Part shown: in pieces, positions 1 through 8,247 of the stretch
Layout of the letters: each line of letters begins with the position of its first letter
How positions within the stretch are numbered: position 1 is the stretch's first letter
Notes under the pieces: model-generated
Databases searched by the model: none
Seen by the model: the letters and a program-made list of their open reading frames with translations, nothing else
What the model was told of the DNA's origin: nothing
Program-made: the position numbers and the translations under genes
Assembly: GCA_963575745.1 (NCBI GenBank)
Contig: CAUYUJ010004535.1
Location: 45,001 to 69,052 of the forward strand
Direction of reading: 5' to 3'
Source: Prorocentrum cordatum
Taxonomy: Eukaryota > Sar > Dinophyceae > Prorocentrales > Prorocentraceae
DNA: 24,052 nt

Positions 1-150
1 GTATTAGGATGAGGAAGGTGGCAATGATGATGTTAACATGATGTAGACGGTGAAGACTATAACGATGATGTTGACGATGATTAAGATGGTGATGGTGATG
101 GTGATGGTGGTGATGATGATGCTGATGACGACTGTGATGGTGGTGACGGG
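1..150. repeat. Degenerate GAT/ATG trinucleotide repeat
   Basis: The first 150 bases are an impure GAT/GGT trinucleotide array, for example several tandem GGTGAT units at about 89-115. All long translations here are shadows of the repeat. The + strand carries GAT, the same orientation as the three other GAT blocks in the window (7471-8147, 12871-14352, 23910-24052). The block probably continues left of the window. Confidence 0.85.
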
Positions 151-330
151 CGTCTGGGACGAAACAACACTTTCACACACATCCATAGCAAATCGTGCAG
201 CACCTCATCTTCTACTACTGGGATGATTTTGCGCAAGTATTTCGCAAGCCATTCCTCCTTCTCGATCTGCTTGTCCCCTTCTTCTCCCTTGTCATATTCC
301 CTCTCACTCTTCCTCGCCCTCGCCGTCCTT
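151..330. other. Unassigned spacer between repeats
   Basis: Between the GAT block and the CGT/CTC tract I see no conserved coding frame, RNA or repeat. The sequence becomes pyrimidine-rich from about 250 and grades into the downstream tract. Confidence 0.5.
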
Positions 331-450
331 CTCGTCGTCGTCGTCTTCGTCGTCGTCGTCGTCGTCATCGTCGTCGTCTGCATCCTCTGCGTCCTCCCCC
401 TCCTCCTCCTCCTCCTCCTCCTCCTCCTCTTCCTCCTCCTCCTCCTCCCA
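331..450. repeat. CGT then CTC trinucleotide tract
   Basis: A (CGT)n-like stretch at about 331-378 is followed by a nearly pure (CTC)n tract at about 391-449. It ends immediately before the 5' leader of retroelement copy 1. A CTC tract sits at the equivalent place in front of copy 2 (14841-14882), so this tract marks the left boundary of recognisable homology between the two copies. Long translations (poly-Pro, poly-Leu, poly-Glu) in this stretch are repeat artefacts. Confidence 0.85.
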
Positions 451-595
451 TCTCAAGCGCCGTTCGGGCCCGAGTGCTGTCCTTTTTGGCCATTGCACTC
501 CATGCCCGACCCCACGCGCGCCCCCACGGGGTGCTTGAGGGGCGCCGAGCCAGCCCCGCCTGGGGCCGTTCTCGGCGGCAGAAGCGCAGGGGATC
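450..595 (+). other. 5' leader of retroelement copy 1
   Basis: This short stretch between the CTC tract and the ORF1 start codon shares ordered blocks with 14885-15033 in front of copy 2: CTCAAGC directly after the tract, TTTTGGCCA, GGTGCTTGAGG, and GGCAGAA close to the start codon. The similarity lies in stretches without a shared open frame, so it is best read as conserved untranslated leader or promoter of the element rather than protein. Function is inferred. Confidence 0.55.
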
Positions 596-1697
596 ATGGC
601 GGCTACGGGACCTTGGACCAGGTGCAACGGATGCGGGCGCTGCGAGTACAACTCCACGTTAGCGGCCCGCGATCGCAGGTGAACCTGTGGCAGACAGGGC
701 AAGCGGTACAAGCCCAAGGGCGGCAAAGATCAGGACGGCCAGGCCAACTCGCTCGTGGAGGTGGCCCCGAAGAACGGGAAGCCGCCCGAGGGCGCGGGCC
801 AGGCCAAGGGAGGAGGTGGCGCCAGTCAGGCCGCCAGCGCTGGCCAGGATGCGTCACCTACCTCTCGCCTGCAGCTGCTCGAGCAGACGATTTCCACTAC
901 CACTGACCCTCTCTTGCTGAAGTTGCTGCAGGATGAGGTCGGGAAGCTGAAGGTGGCCACTCAGCCGACCCAGAGCCCCGAGGTGGCGCTCAGGTTGGCT
1001 TCGGGCGCGTGGCGCGACGCCACCCTGCGCCACGACCAGGCCGTCAACGCGGTGGTCAAGGCGCAGGAGAACCTCGCCAAGGCCCAGCAGCGCGAGAAGG
1101 AGGCCGCACTCGCTCTTGCCAAGGCGGTGCAGTTCAGGACGCTCGCGACGTAGGGCCTCGCGTCCGACAAGGGGATCACCCCGAAGGAGAAGGAGGTTCT
1201 GTTCCAGGTGCAGATCGACGAGGACTTCGTCGCTTCGCTCGACGGCCTGGACAGAGCAGCAGGACCGCGAGGCCTGGCAGAACTTGGAGAAGGAGCTCAG
1301 GAGCGCGCGGCCCCTCATGGAGGGCAAGCACTCGGAGGTCCAGCAGTGGCAGGCCCGCATGACGGAGCTCCGCCAGAAGGTCGACGAGCGGCTCGCCAAG
1401 AAGAGGCGCGCTGACGCAGGCGACGCCGCCGTTCCAGCGGGCGGTCCGCAGGGTGCGGGGCCAGCGCCGGCGGCGGGGGCCCCCGCGGCAGGCGGGGGCG
1501 CCAGCAGCGTGGCCGCGGCGCAGCCGGCCTCCGGGGCTGCGGGCGGCGGCGACGAGCTCAGCGAGGAGGCGAGGCTGCAGCAGGCGGCGGGTCGCCTCAG
1601 CGAGTCCAAGCTGGCAGCGGCCACGGCGGGGCAGGCGGCGAAGACCGCGGCGGCGGCGAGCGGAGCTCCGCCAGCGCCGCCAGCCGCCTCGGCCTGA
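596..1697 (+). pseudogene. Copy 1 ORF1: zinc-ribbon/coiled-coil protein, broken
   Basis: ATG at 596 opens frame 2 with MAATGPWTRCNGCGRCEY, matching MSNRHWSQCKSCG at the start of copy 2 ORF1. An in-frame TGA at 680-682 falls in the second zinc knuckle, which survives only as TCGRQGKRYKPKG. Frame 2 then runs through a charged, Ala/Gln/Lys-rich helical segment (about 860-1150) to a TAG at 1151-1153, continues as GLASDKGITPKEKE, and shifts to frame 3 near 1250, where EQQDREAWQNLEKELRSARP resumes the coiled coil. ERLAKKRRAD matches QRAAKKRKPDD of copy 2, a basic cluster resembling a nuclear localisation signal. The tail to 1697 is Ala/Gly/Pro-rich. By position it is the ORF1 protein of the element, presumably RNA-binding; that role is inferred, not seen. 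Confidence 0.75.
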
Positions 1698-1810
1698 CGA
1701 GGGCCGCCTGCGCCGCGGGCCCCGCCGGCCCTCGGGGTTGAAACGAGCAGGCTCGCGCGCGCTCCCCGTCGGGGAGCCCTTTTGATGCTGATCACTCTGA
1801 CCAGGCTGTA

Positions 1811-2641
1811 AGTGACGTCTTCTTCGCCAGTATCACCTGTGCGGGGGGGCAGGCCTGGGGCTACGTTACTTCACACTCGTGCGACTACGTCGGCCTGGTC
1901 GAGGCGCACGTCGACTCCGACGGCCTGGCGGACTGGGGCGCCAAGGCGCGTGCTGCTCACCTTTGGCTGCTTGCTAACCCCGCTCGGCCTTCGGGGCGGG
2001 GCGCCTCGGAGTCCAGCCATGCGCGGGCCAACGGGGGGGGCGAGTAGCTCTTGGCGCAGGGCCATCGCAGCGTGAGGGGCCTGGCCGAGTCGTGGGCAGC
2101 CCTGCGCGCTGACGGGCGCCAGGCGCTCGATGGCATGCAATTTTCAGTGATGGAAATGCGTGGATTTTCCTTTGTGTCCGTTTGCTTTCACGGATTCGCC
2201 AGTGAAGGTTGGTCAGGGAGGAATCTACAGAGGTTTCGTAGGCTCGGGGCGCTCCTTGTCAGTCTCCAGCTTCCATGGGTGGTCTTTGCAGGTTGGAATG
2301 CGCCAGTGAATGTGCTTGGGTCCAGAGGGTGCCTCGCCAAAGTCGGAGGGCATGTCTTGAGGGCGTCGAATCCGCCAGTCACGTGCACTGCAGGTGCGAA
2401 AGGATCGGAGATTGATTATGCCTCAGCCAGCGAGTCCTTTAAGCCATGCGTTCTCTCGTTCGAGACAGTGGTCGATGCGCCGTGGGAAACACATTGTGGA
2501 TTGCTAATGAGGTTCCGAGGCTCGGCCCCTCAGTGGCTCGCGCGCACTCTAGATTTGCCCGGCAACCTACCCCAGACCCACCGCCCTTCCCCCCCCTCCC
2601 CATGGGCCCAAGTCTTCCAGGACCGAGGCGCAGCGCCTTGA
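1811..2641 (+). pseudogene. Copy 1 EEP endonuclease domain, broken
   Basis: Frame 2 encodes the N-terminal strand and catalytic Glu region (VFFASIT...CDYVGLVEAHV), paralleling VMFGNVT...FDFYCLVETHV in copy 2, then meets an in-frame TAG at 2045-2047 and continues in the same frame to 2641. Recognisable later blocks are FSFVSVCFHGFASEGWSGRN, LQLPWVVFAGWNAP, GSEIDYASA and PWETHCG. These correspond to the EEP (APE-like) family landmarks: the catalytic Glu, the GDxN box, the IDY/IDC strand and the final His. The GDxN box reads GWN here, so the catalytic Asp is missing. The family cuts target DNA to prime reverse transcription in LINE-like elements. Frame changes again near 2600. Confidence 0.75.
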
Positions 2642-3016
2642 GGCCCGGGAGGAGGCAGAGTCGCGTGCTCGGGAGGAAGACATTTAGCTTTTCGGCGACG
2701 TTCTTGATGGGCCCGAGGCGGGTTCGCAGGAAAGCCCGCCCGAAGCTCAGCTCGATTTGAACGCTGATTTAAATCTCGATTGTGATTCGGGTTCGGGGGC
2801 TCGGGATGAAGAGGAGGGGGGTCCGTGGGCTAGCGAGGGGAATTTCGGCGCCTGTGACGGGGCATCTGTCTCTGGTGCCTGCCGCCCTGGAGCCAGCAGT
2901 GTCGAAGGAACGGCTGGAGCCGAACTCGTTAATCCTGGCCCCCCCCAAGTCCCCAGAGGGCCCCGGCAGATATCACTGTGTCCAGCCCCCCGACCTAGGC
3001 AGCGGCGCCCCAAGAG
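2629..3016 (+). pseudogene. Copy 1 ORF2 acidic linker
   Basis: Frame 3 shows EAESRAREEDI, a TAG stop at 2685-2687, then LFGDVLDGPE and further on ARDEEEGGPWASEGNFG. These blocks match EHDEVLFGDLWPE and EDLDEYPWAMEPNFG in copy 2 (about 17110-17285). The region is acidic and low in hydrophobics, so it is probably a flexible linker between the endonuclease and RT domains. It is placed by colinearity, with no known domain. Confidence 0.6.
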
Positions 3017-5060
3017 GTGCCAGACGTCCCCCCCTGCGCGACTGCTGACGCCCCTGCGCTCGCTGCCCTCCCCGTTTTCTTCATTCCGTCAGCATTTTGG
3101 CTCGAGCACCGCGCTCGTGTTGGCTTCCTGTCGACACCTTGCCAAAGGGGCGTCGTCTCTGATTCACTTGCCTTCAAGGCAGGCGCCGCGCGCATTCAAC
3201 GCATCAACGGGATGTGCGGCGCGTGGGCGACGGCCGCGGAGAGCTGCGTCGCGGCGCGCCGCGGGATGACCGTCCCAGCAGGCCGGCCTCGTCGAGCAGC
3301 TGGCGCGCGTTTTCGGGCGCGCGAGGTTCGCGTGGCCGAACGTGTGCGAGCCCTCCCGCTTCAGGATTCCCGCAGTGCTTGATGGTCCAGGACGCGCGCG
3401 GTGTTGGCCAGGATCGTCCACCGCAGGCGTAAGTGCAGTGGGGCTCGGCAGCGCGCGACGCTCTGGGCCGCCTGCCAGAAGCTGGTCACGAACTACCCCA
3501 GTCAAGCACGCCGGGCGCTTCACAGGAAGTGGGCTTGGGCAACTTGGCTGGGGCACGTGGGGGACCCGTTCGCGGTCTCGCTCGAGTTGCTGGCCGACCT
3601 CTCGTGGAGCTCGCCGACAAGGGGGCAAACAGGGCCCGCGGCAAAGCCCTGCGCGCCTCTCTGGATGAGTTCCGCTCGTGGATTGTTGAAGACGGCTCAG
3701 TCAACATCCTTCACAAGAGCCTCAAGAACGCTACCGCCACAGCGCTGGAGGTGATCACTCCAAACGGGGCTTTGCGTCGCCCGCGAGACGTTATAGACGG
3801 CAAGGTCGCGAAGTGGCGCGACCTCTGGGGGCGGCAGCCGCTGGGTAGAGTCGAGCTGTTCAGGGCCGCGGGCTGCGTCGTGGAGGAGGCTGCCCGCCGG
3901 GGTCTTCCTGCCCTCGCGGGCGATGTGCTCGAGGCCGCCGCGCGCAAGATGCGGCCGAGACCAGGGCGGGGGGCGGGCAGATTCTCGCCGCTCGACGTCG
4001 AGCGCCTGCCCGCCGAGAGCCTCGACGAGCTGGCGCAGGTCCTCGCGGCGGCGGAGTCGGGCTTCAGCTGGCCGCGGCAGCTCCCCCTGATTATCGGCCG
4101 CCTCTTGCCGAAGGAGGCAGGAGGCGACGGGGCGACTGGCCTGGTGGGCGTGACTCCTCGAATCTGGTCGTTGGCCAGAGAGCCGCTGATCAAATATTGG
4201 GCGAAGGAGTCGCAGCCCCACTGGGACGCAGCAGTGGCGGGGAACTCCTCTTTGAGGGAGGGCTTCCTCCATCCCGGGCGGCGAGGTCCACGCTCGCCTA
4301 GGCCGTTCTTTCGGACGCGACTTGGTCGACATCCAGAGCTTCTGCGACAGCATCTGTTGGCTGCGCCTCATCAAGGCAGCCCTTGCATTGGGCTTTCCTC
4401 CAGTCATTTGTTTCCTGAATTGCAGCTTTGCATGGCTCCGCGCACTCTGGCTGAGCGAGATTGCTTCTCCGAGGCGTTCCAGTCGAGCCGCGGCGTGATC
4501 CAGGGTCTTCGCAGCGGGGCCAGGTTTGCGCGCTGCATGGCCCACTTCGTCTTAGACCGCCTGGCGGCGGCGCAACCCAGAGTCGACATGCGGCTCTGGA
4601 TCGACGACGTATCTCAGCGCGTGCTTGGCTATCGCGGCCACGCTCGCATGACATAGGTGAATGTGCTGACCCAGACCGGCGAGGGCTTGGGCGAGCACTG
4701 GCTGGCGGTTGCGGGCAAGAGCGTCGCGCTGTGCTCCGCGCATCGGGGCGCCAAGTTCGCGGCGGCGAGCCTGCGGCGCAAGGGGGTTCTCATCGCGGCG
4801 GTCCTCCAGGCGCCCCTCCTCGGCCCGGGCGCGGGGGCAGGCCGCCGCGCCCGCGCCGCGCGGCGCGGGAGAGCGGCGAAGGCGACCGCGATGCATCGCC
4901 GCGTCGCGGGCATCGCGCGAGCTGCGCGCAGATGCCGCCCCTCGATGGGGCTCGAGGCGGCGGGGGCGCAGCTGGGGCACCGCGGGCGCCGGGTGCTGGG
5001 CGTCTTCGGCTCGGCGATGCTCGACGCGAGGAGGCGCCTCGGTCATGTGGCCAGCTCGGC
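3017..5060 (+). pseudogene. Copy 1 reverse transcriptase domain, broken
   Basis: Frame 2 (about 3075-3180) carries PSAFWLEHRARVGFLSTP, matching IPAETWIEERAAVGLFPP in copy 2. Frame 1 from about 3610 has ARGKALRASLDEFRSWIVED, RRPRDVIDGKVAKWRDLWG, IIGRLLPKEAGGDGATGLVG and SLAREPLIKYW: the fingers/palm entry of the RT. Motif A (LVDIQSFCDSI, about 4323-4355) sits in frame 2, so two compensating shifts flank it (4275-4435). Frame 1 resumes with motif B (VIQGLRSGARFARC) and the catalytic box LWIDDVSQRVLG near 4590-4628, equivalent to the YxDD box with both Asp kept. A TAG at 4654-4656 interrupts; the post-catalytic region continues in frame 1 to HRGRRVLGVFGSAMLDARRR, matching YGHPLHGVFGSAMSRCRRQM of copy 2. 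Confidence 0.8.
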
Positions 5061-6228
5061 TCGGCCGAGCGGGGGCGATGCCTCACCGTGGTCCTGGACC
5101 TCAGGTTCGCCGACCAGGGCGCAGGCTGCTGCCCCCCCTGCGATTGCTTGCGCTTGTGTCTGCGCACTTGGTTCGCCGAGCCGAGGCTGCGCAGCGGCGC
5201 GAAGCAGGCGCGGCCGAAGGTGGTGCGGCAGCTGAGGGGCCTGGGCCCTTCTCAGCGCAATCGCCGCGTACGCGGCCCGCTCTCGGCAGTCGTATCGTAT
5301 TCGTTGCAGTTCAATTGGGGCCCAGTTTCGGCCGCGGAGCGGGGCTCGCCCCCGGGGGGGTCCGAAGGCAGGGGGGCCTTCATCTTCGACGGGGACCTGG
5401 GCCCAGAGACGGATTTCACTGATCTCATTCTGGAGTTCGAAACCACCATCAAGCGTCAGCAGTGGGCTACAGCATCGACGCACTCTTGCGGCGGAGGACT
5501 GCAGCAAGGGGCCGACAACCGTTCCCTGAGGAGTTACCTTCGCGACCTCGAGCGTGCGCATAGGGGGCGCAAGCTCTCGGAGATGATGCTTTGTACTGCT
5601 GCTGGGTGCTCTTTGCCCAGGCAGCGGATCGAGGGCGAAGTTGGCGGCCTCGACTCTGTCTTATGCGTTCGCTGTGGCCGAGCTCCCGAGACCATGATTC
5701 ATCGGTGCTGGTCTTGCTCCAAGAACAGTGGGGCAGCGGCTTTCACGGCTTCCGAGAGCCTGGCGCCCCAGGCCTATGCGCGGCGCGAGGCAGGGCCCTG
5801 TTTCTGGCATCGTGGCATTTTGCTTGCATCTTGGATCGAGGTGCCCGCCCCAACCGACCAACCGAGTTGGTTATGCAGCGGCGTCGACGGCCCGCTCATG
5901 CAAGGTTCCCTTGGCGCGGGCACCAGTTCAACACCGCTGGTGCTTTTCGGCGATGCCAGTGGCGGCCCAGACTCGCGGGGCCCACGCCTGCGCAGGGTCG
6001 GGCATGGAGTTGTTGCGATCTCGTCTTCAGCCCGCGCCGAGGACGACGCTTCGATCAGGGGGCCGCTGCCGGGCAAAAGGCAGACAGTCCCCATAAGAGA
6101 ACTCCTCAGCCTGGTCCTCGCGGTCGAGTTTAGCGACGGCCCTTTCATATATGTTACAGATAATGAGGCAGTCGTGCGCGGTTGGCATCAGCGCGCTTTC
6201 GACTGCCCCAGCGGTGACGATGCTGATT
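5061..6228 (+). pseudogene. Copy 1 connection, zinc finger and RNase H start
   Basis: Frame 3 is open from RCLTVVLD through VRGPLSAVVSYSLQFNWGPV (connection, shared with copy 2 and with other dinoflagellate RT proteins), an acidic FDGDLGPETDFTDLILEFET block, a finger CVRCGRAPETMIHRCWSC, and then RNase H. The RNase H blocks are VLFGDASGG (first catalytic Asp), PIRELLSLVLAVE (Glu) and IYVTDNEAVVRGW (third Asp). The finger resembles the CxxC...HxxxC units between RT and RNase H in many LINE-like elements. The frame is lost near 6228, where the rest of RNase H moves to frame 2. Confidence 0.8.
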
Positions 6229-6560
6229 CGTGGTGCAGATTTGGCAGGCTGCGACCGCAACGCGATTTCGACACGATCGTTGTGTTGCAAGTGCCTCGCA
6301 CCAGTCTGCTGCAGATATTGTGCGCTCGGAACTGCCGCGACGGATGGCTGTGGGCAGTGCCGCTGCTGACGAGTTCGCTGGCCAGGCAGCACTCGAGGCT
6401 CGTGTGCCCCAGTATTTCCGACACAAGGTCGCCCGTGCAGAGCAGATGGCCACGCTTGTTCGCAGACCTTTGCTTTGGGCTTTCCTCGAGGCGGCCATCG
6501 CAGACAAGAGGCACGGAGTCCCTGTAAAGAAACGCTGCCCTCCCCCCTCTATGCTGCAAT
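6229..6560 (+). pseudogene. Copy 1 RNase H C-terminal part
   Basis: Frame 2 continues the RNase H fold: ASASHQSAADIVRSELPRRM followed by GSAAADEFAGQAALEARVPQ. The AxxxADEFAxxA pattern is the last RNase H helix region and supplies the fourth acidic residue, so all four acidic positions of the D-E-D-D set can be seen in this copy when frames are followed. The matching piece in copy 2 is CVDELAAQAAEAGRVADEVR at about 21146-21205. A shift to frame 1 follows near 6555. Confidence 0.7.
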
Positions 6561-6993
6561 TGCTCTCTTCTCTTTGGCCCACGTGTTGTCCGAAAACGGC
6601 AGGGGTTGCCCGAGATGCCACGCCAGTGCTTCGCTTGCCACGCTTACCCAGTGGAGGTTTTTAGAATGTGTTGAGCTAATTCATCAGGGTCAGCATGTCT
6701 CAAGACTGCCGGGGGGTCGTAGCATGCACAGATGGGGGGGGGGCTGGACACATGCTAGCCATAACCTTATATATATATATATACATAGTCATCAAGTGAA
6801 TTTGTGGTTCTACAGCTCTTGCGGGATCTACGGGAGCCAGCACATGCGGGGTCTTACCAGTGAGTGCTTGTCGTCTCCCAGTCTTCCGCTTGAGCAGAAG
6901 GTCCAGGTCACAGCCACCAGGCGCAGTTATCTGGCCCGTATATATGCTGGTAAGTTTCCCAAATACCGGGAGCCTCAGCCGCAGCCGAGTTGA
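6561..6993 (+). pseudogene. Copy 1 C-terminal Cys-containing tail of ORF2
   Basis: Frame 1 reads GRGCPRCHASASLATLTQWR, then a low-complexity insert holding a G10 run (6734-6743) and a TA repeat (about 6768-6785), then LWFYSSCGIYGSQHMRGLTS and RRSYLARIYAGKFPKYREP before a TGA at 6991-6993. Copy 2 has RHRCTRCWGSASKATASEWH, a G25 run, VWFCAQCGYFAQSQLRELAK and RREYLSRLQEGRWPK in the same order. The domain is therefore two Cys knuckles plus a basic helix. The first Cys of the second knuckle is degraded in this copy. No function is known to me; nucleic acid binding is a reasonable guess. Confidence 0.7.
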
Positions 6994-7035
6994 ATGCTCG
7001 TGCTTAGTTGTTTGGGTCACGTCACCTCGCTTCGC

Positions 7036-7145
7036 GATCGGGTCCGCGCCTTTCTCCTCCTCCCATCCCTCCTCCTCCTCCTCGTCCATCCGCCCTATTC
7101 TTCGTGTCTCCTTCCTGCTCCCTCCTTCCTCCCTCCCTCCTCCCT
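7036..7145. repeat. CTC/CCT pyrimidine tract 3' of copy 1
   Basis: A run of CTC and CCT triplets with interruptions begins about 45 bases after the last stop codon of element copy 1. A much shorter CTC tract (21791-21800) lies about 45 bases after the last stop of copy 2. It could be a 3' tail of the element or a preferred insertion context. Confidence 0.75.
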
Positions 7146-7470
7146 GCCCAGGACAGGGCGCCCCTCCCTGTCCTCAGGAGGGCAGACCACACACAGACAC
7201 TCACATGATCGTCGATGATTCTGTGGAAGGTACGGAGGATATGGAAAGTGGGCTGAAAGACGAACCTGAGGGAAATGGGAATAGGGGGATCCCGGGATCT
7301 GTGCCTGTCTAGTTGCGTGTCCCTGGGCCTCTTCATGCTGCATCAGACGGGCACAGCACAGCGCTCGCGCTGATGCCGCTTCCGACCGACTTCTCCTCCC
7401 CCCCTTTCTCCCCCTTACCCCTCTCCCGCCTCTTCCTCCTCCTCCCCCTCCTCCTCCTCCTCCGCCTCGT
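7146..7470. other. Unassigned spacer
   Basis: This 325-base stretch between pyrimidine tract and GAT array has no recognisable gene, RNA or inverted repeat. The second half (7380-7467) is again pyrimidine-rich and ends in a CTC run that abuts the GAT array directly. Confidence 0.5.
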
Positions 7471-8005
7471 GATGATGATGCTGTTGCTGCTGCTGCTGAT
7501 GATGATGAGGACGATAATGATGCTGCTGATGATGATACTGATGATGATGCTGATGATGATGACGATGACGATGAAGCTAATGATGATGATGCTGATGATG
7601 ATGCTGCTGCAGATGCTGATGATACTGTTGATGATGATGATGCTGATGATGATGATGATCATCATCATGGTGCTGCTGCTGATGATGCTGATGCTGGTGC
7701 TGATGATGATAATGCTAATGCTGATGATGACGCTGCTGCTGATGATGATGATGATGATGCTGATGCTGATGCTGCTGTTGCTGGTGATGACGATGGTGAT
7801 GGTGATGCTGATGATGACGATGATGATGATGCTGCTGATGATGATGATGTTAATGCTGATGCTGATGATGATCATGATGATGATGGTGGTGGTGGTGATG
7901 ATGCTGATGATGCTGATGATGCTGCTGCTGATGATGAGGTGGATGCTGATGCTGCTGCTGCTGATGATGATGATGATGGTGATGATGTTGATGCTGATGC
8001 TGATG

Positions 8006-8037
<32 letters not shown>

Positions 8038-8087
8038 GATGATGATGATGATGACGATGCTGCTGCTGATGATGATGCTGCTGCTGA

Positions 8088-8119
<32 letters not shown>

Positions 8120-8147
8120 ATGATGATGATGATGATGATGATGATGA
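7471..8147. repeat. GAT/GCT trinucleotide array, truncated by gap
   Basis: A 677-base array of GAT with interspersed GCT, GGT and GAC units. Translations are poly-Met, poly-Asp/Ala or poly-Ile/Ser depending on frame, and none is a credible protein. The array runs straight into the N gap at 8148, so its length in the genome is unknown; the gap was most likely caused by this repeat. Confidence 0.9.
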
Positions 8148-8247
8148 NNNNNNNNNNNNNNNNNNNNNNNNNNNNNNNNNNNNNNNNNNNNNNNNNNNNN
8201 NNNNNNNNNNNNNNNNNNNNNNNNNNNNNNNNNNNNNNNNNNNNNNN
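8148..8247. other. Assembly gap of exactly 100 N
   Basis: One hundred Ns, a conventional placeholder length for a scaffold join of unknown size. Sequence to the left is GAT repeat; sequence to the right is already inside a decayed RT gene, so the 5' part of that gene may be hidden in the gap. Confidence 0.98.

Larger units (their letters stand above)
450..6993 (+). mobile_element. Retroelement copy 1 (LINE-like, decayed)
   Basis: About 6.5 kb is colinear at the protein level with copy 2 (14885-21749): leader, ORF1 with zinc ribbon and coiled coil, EEP endonuclease, acidic linker, RT, connection, finger, RNase H and Cys-containing C-terminal tail, in the same order and strand. Recognised in-frame stops lie at 680-682, 1151-1153, 2045-2047, 2685-2687 and 4654-4656; frameshifts lie near 1250, 2600, 4275-4435, 5060, 6228 and 6555. 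It is therefore a dead copy. No LTRs, integrase or protease were seen, and an EEP plus RT plus RNase H order fits non-LTR (LINE-like) elements. The 3' edge is taken at the last homologous stop codon; the true edge could reach the pyrimidine tract at 7036. Codon use is clearly more GC-rich than in copy 2. Confidence 0.85.

Noticed and set aside
304-726. Minus-strand poly-Glu/Asp open frame
   Set aside because: The acidic run is the complement of the CTC/CGT tract and the rest is antisense to ORF1 of copy 1; no independent motif.
854-1795. 313-codon minus-strand frame, Ala-rich
   Set aside because: Antisense shadow of copy 1 ORF1, in high-GC sequence where antisense frames stay open by chance. 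The + strand shows homology to copy 2 ORF1.
596-4656. TAG read as an amino acid (four of five in-frame stops in copy 1 are TAG)
   Set aside because: The residues at the matching positions of copy 2 appear to differ from site to site (roughly E, G and V), and copy 1 also has frameshifts and a TGA, so ordinary decay explains the stops better than recoding.
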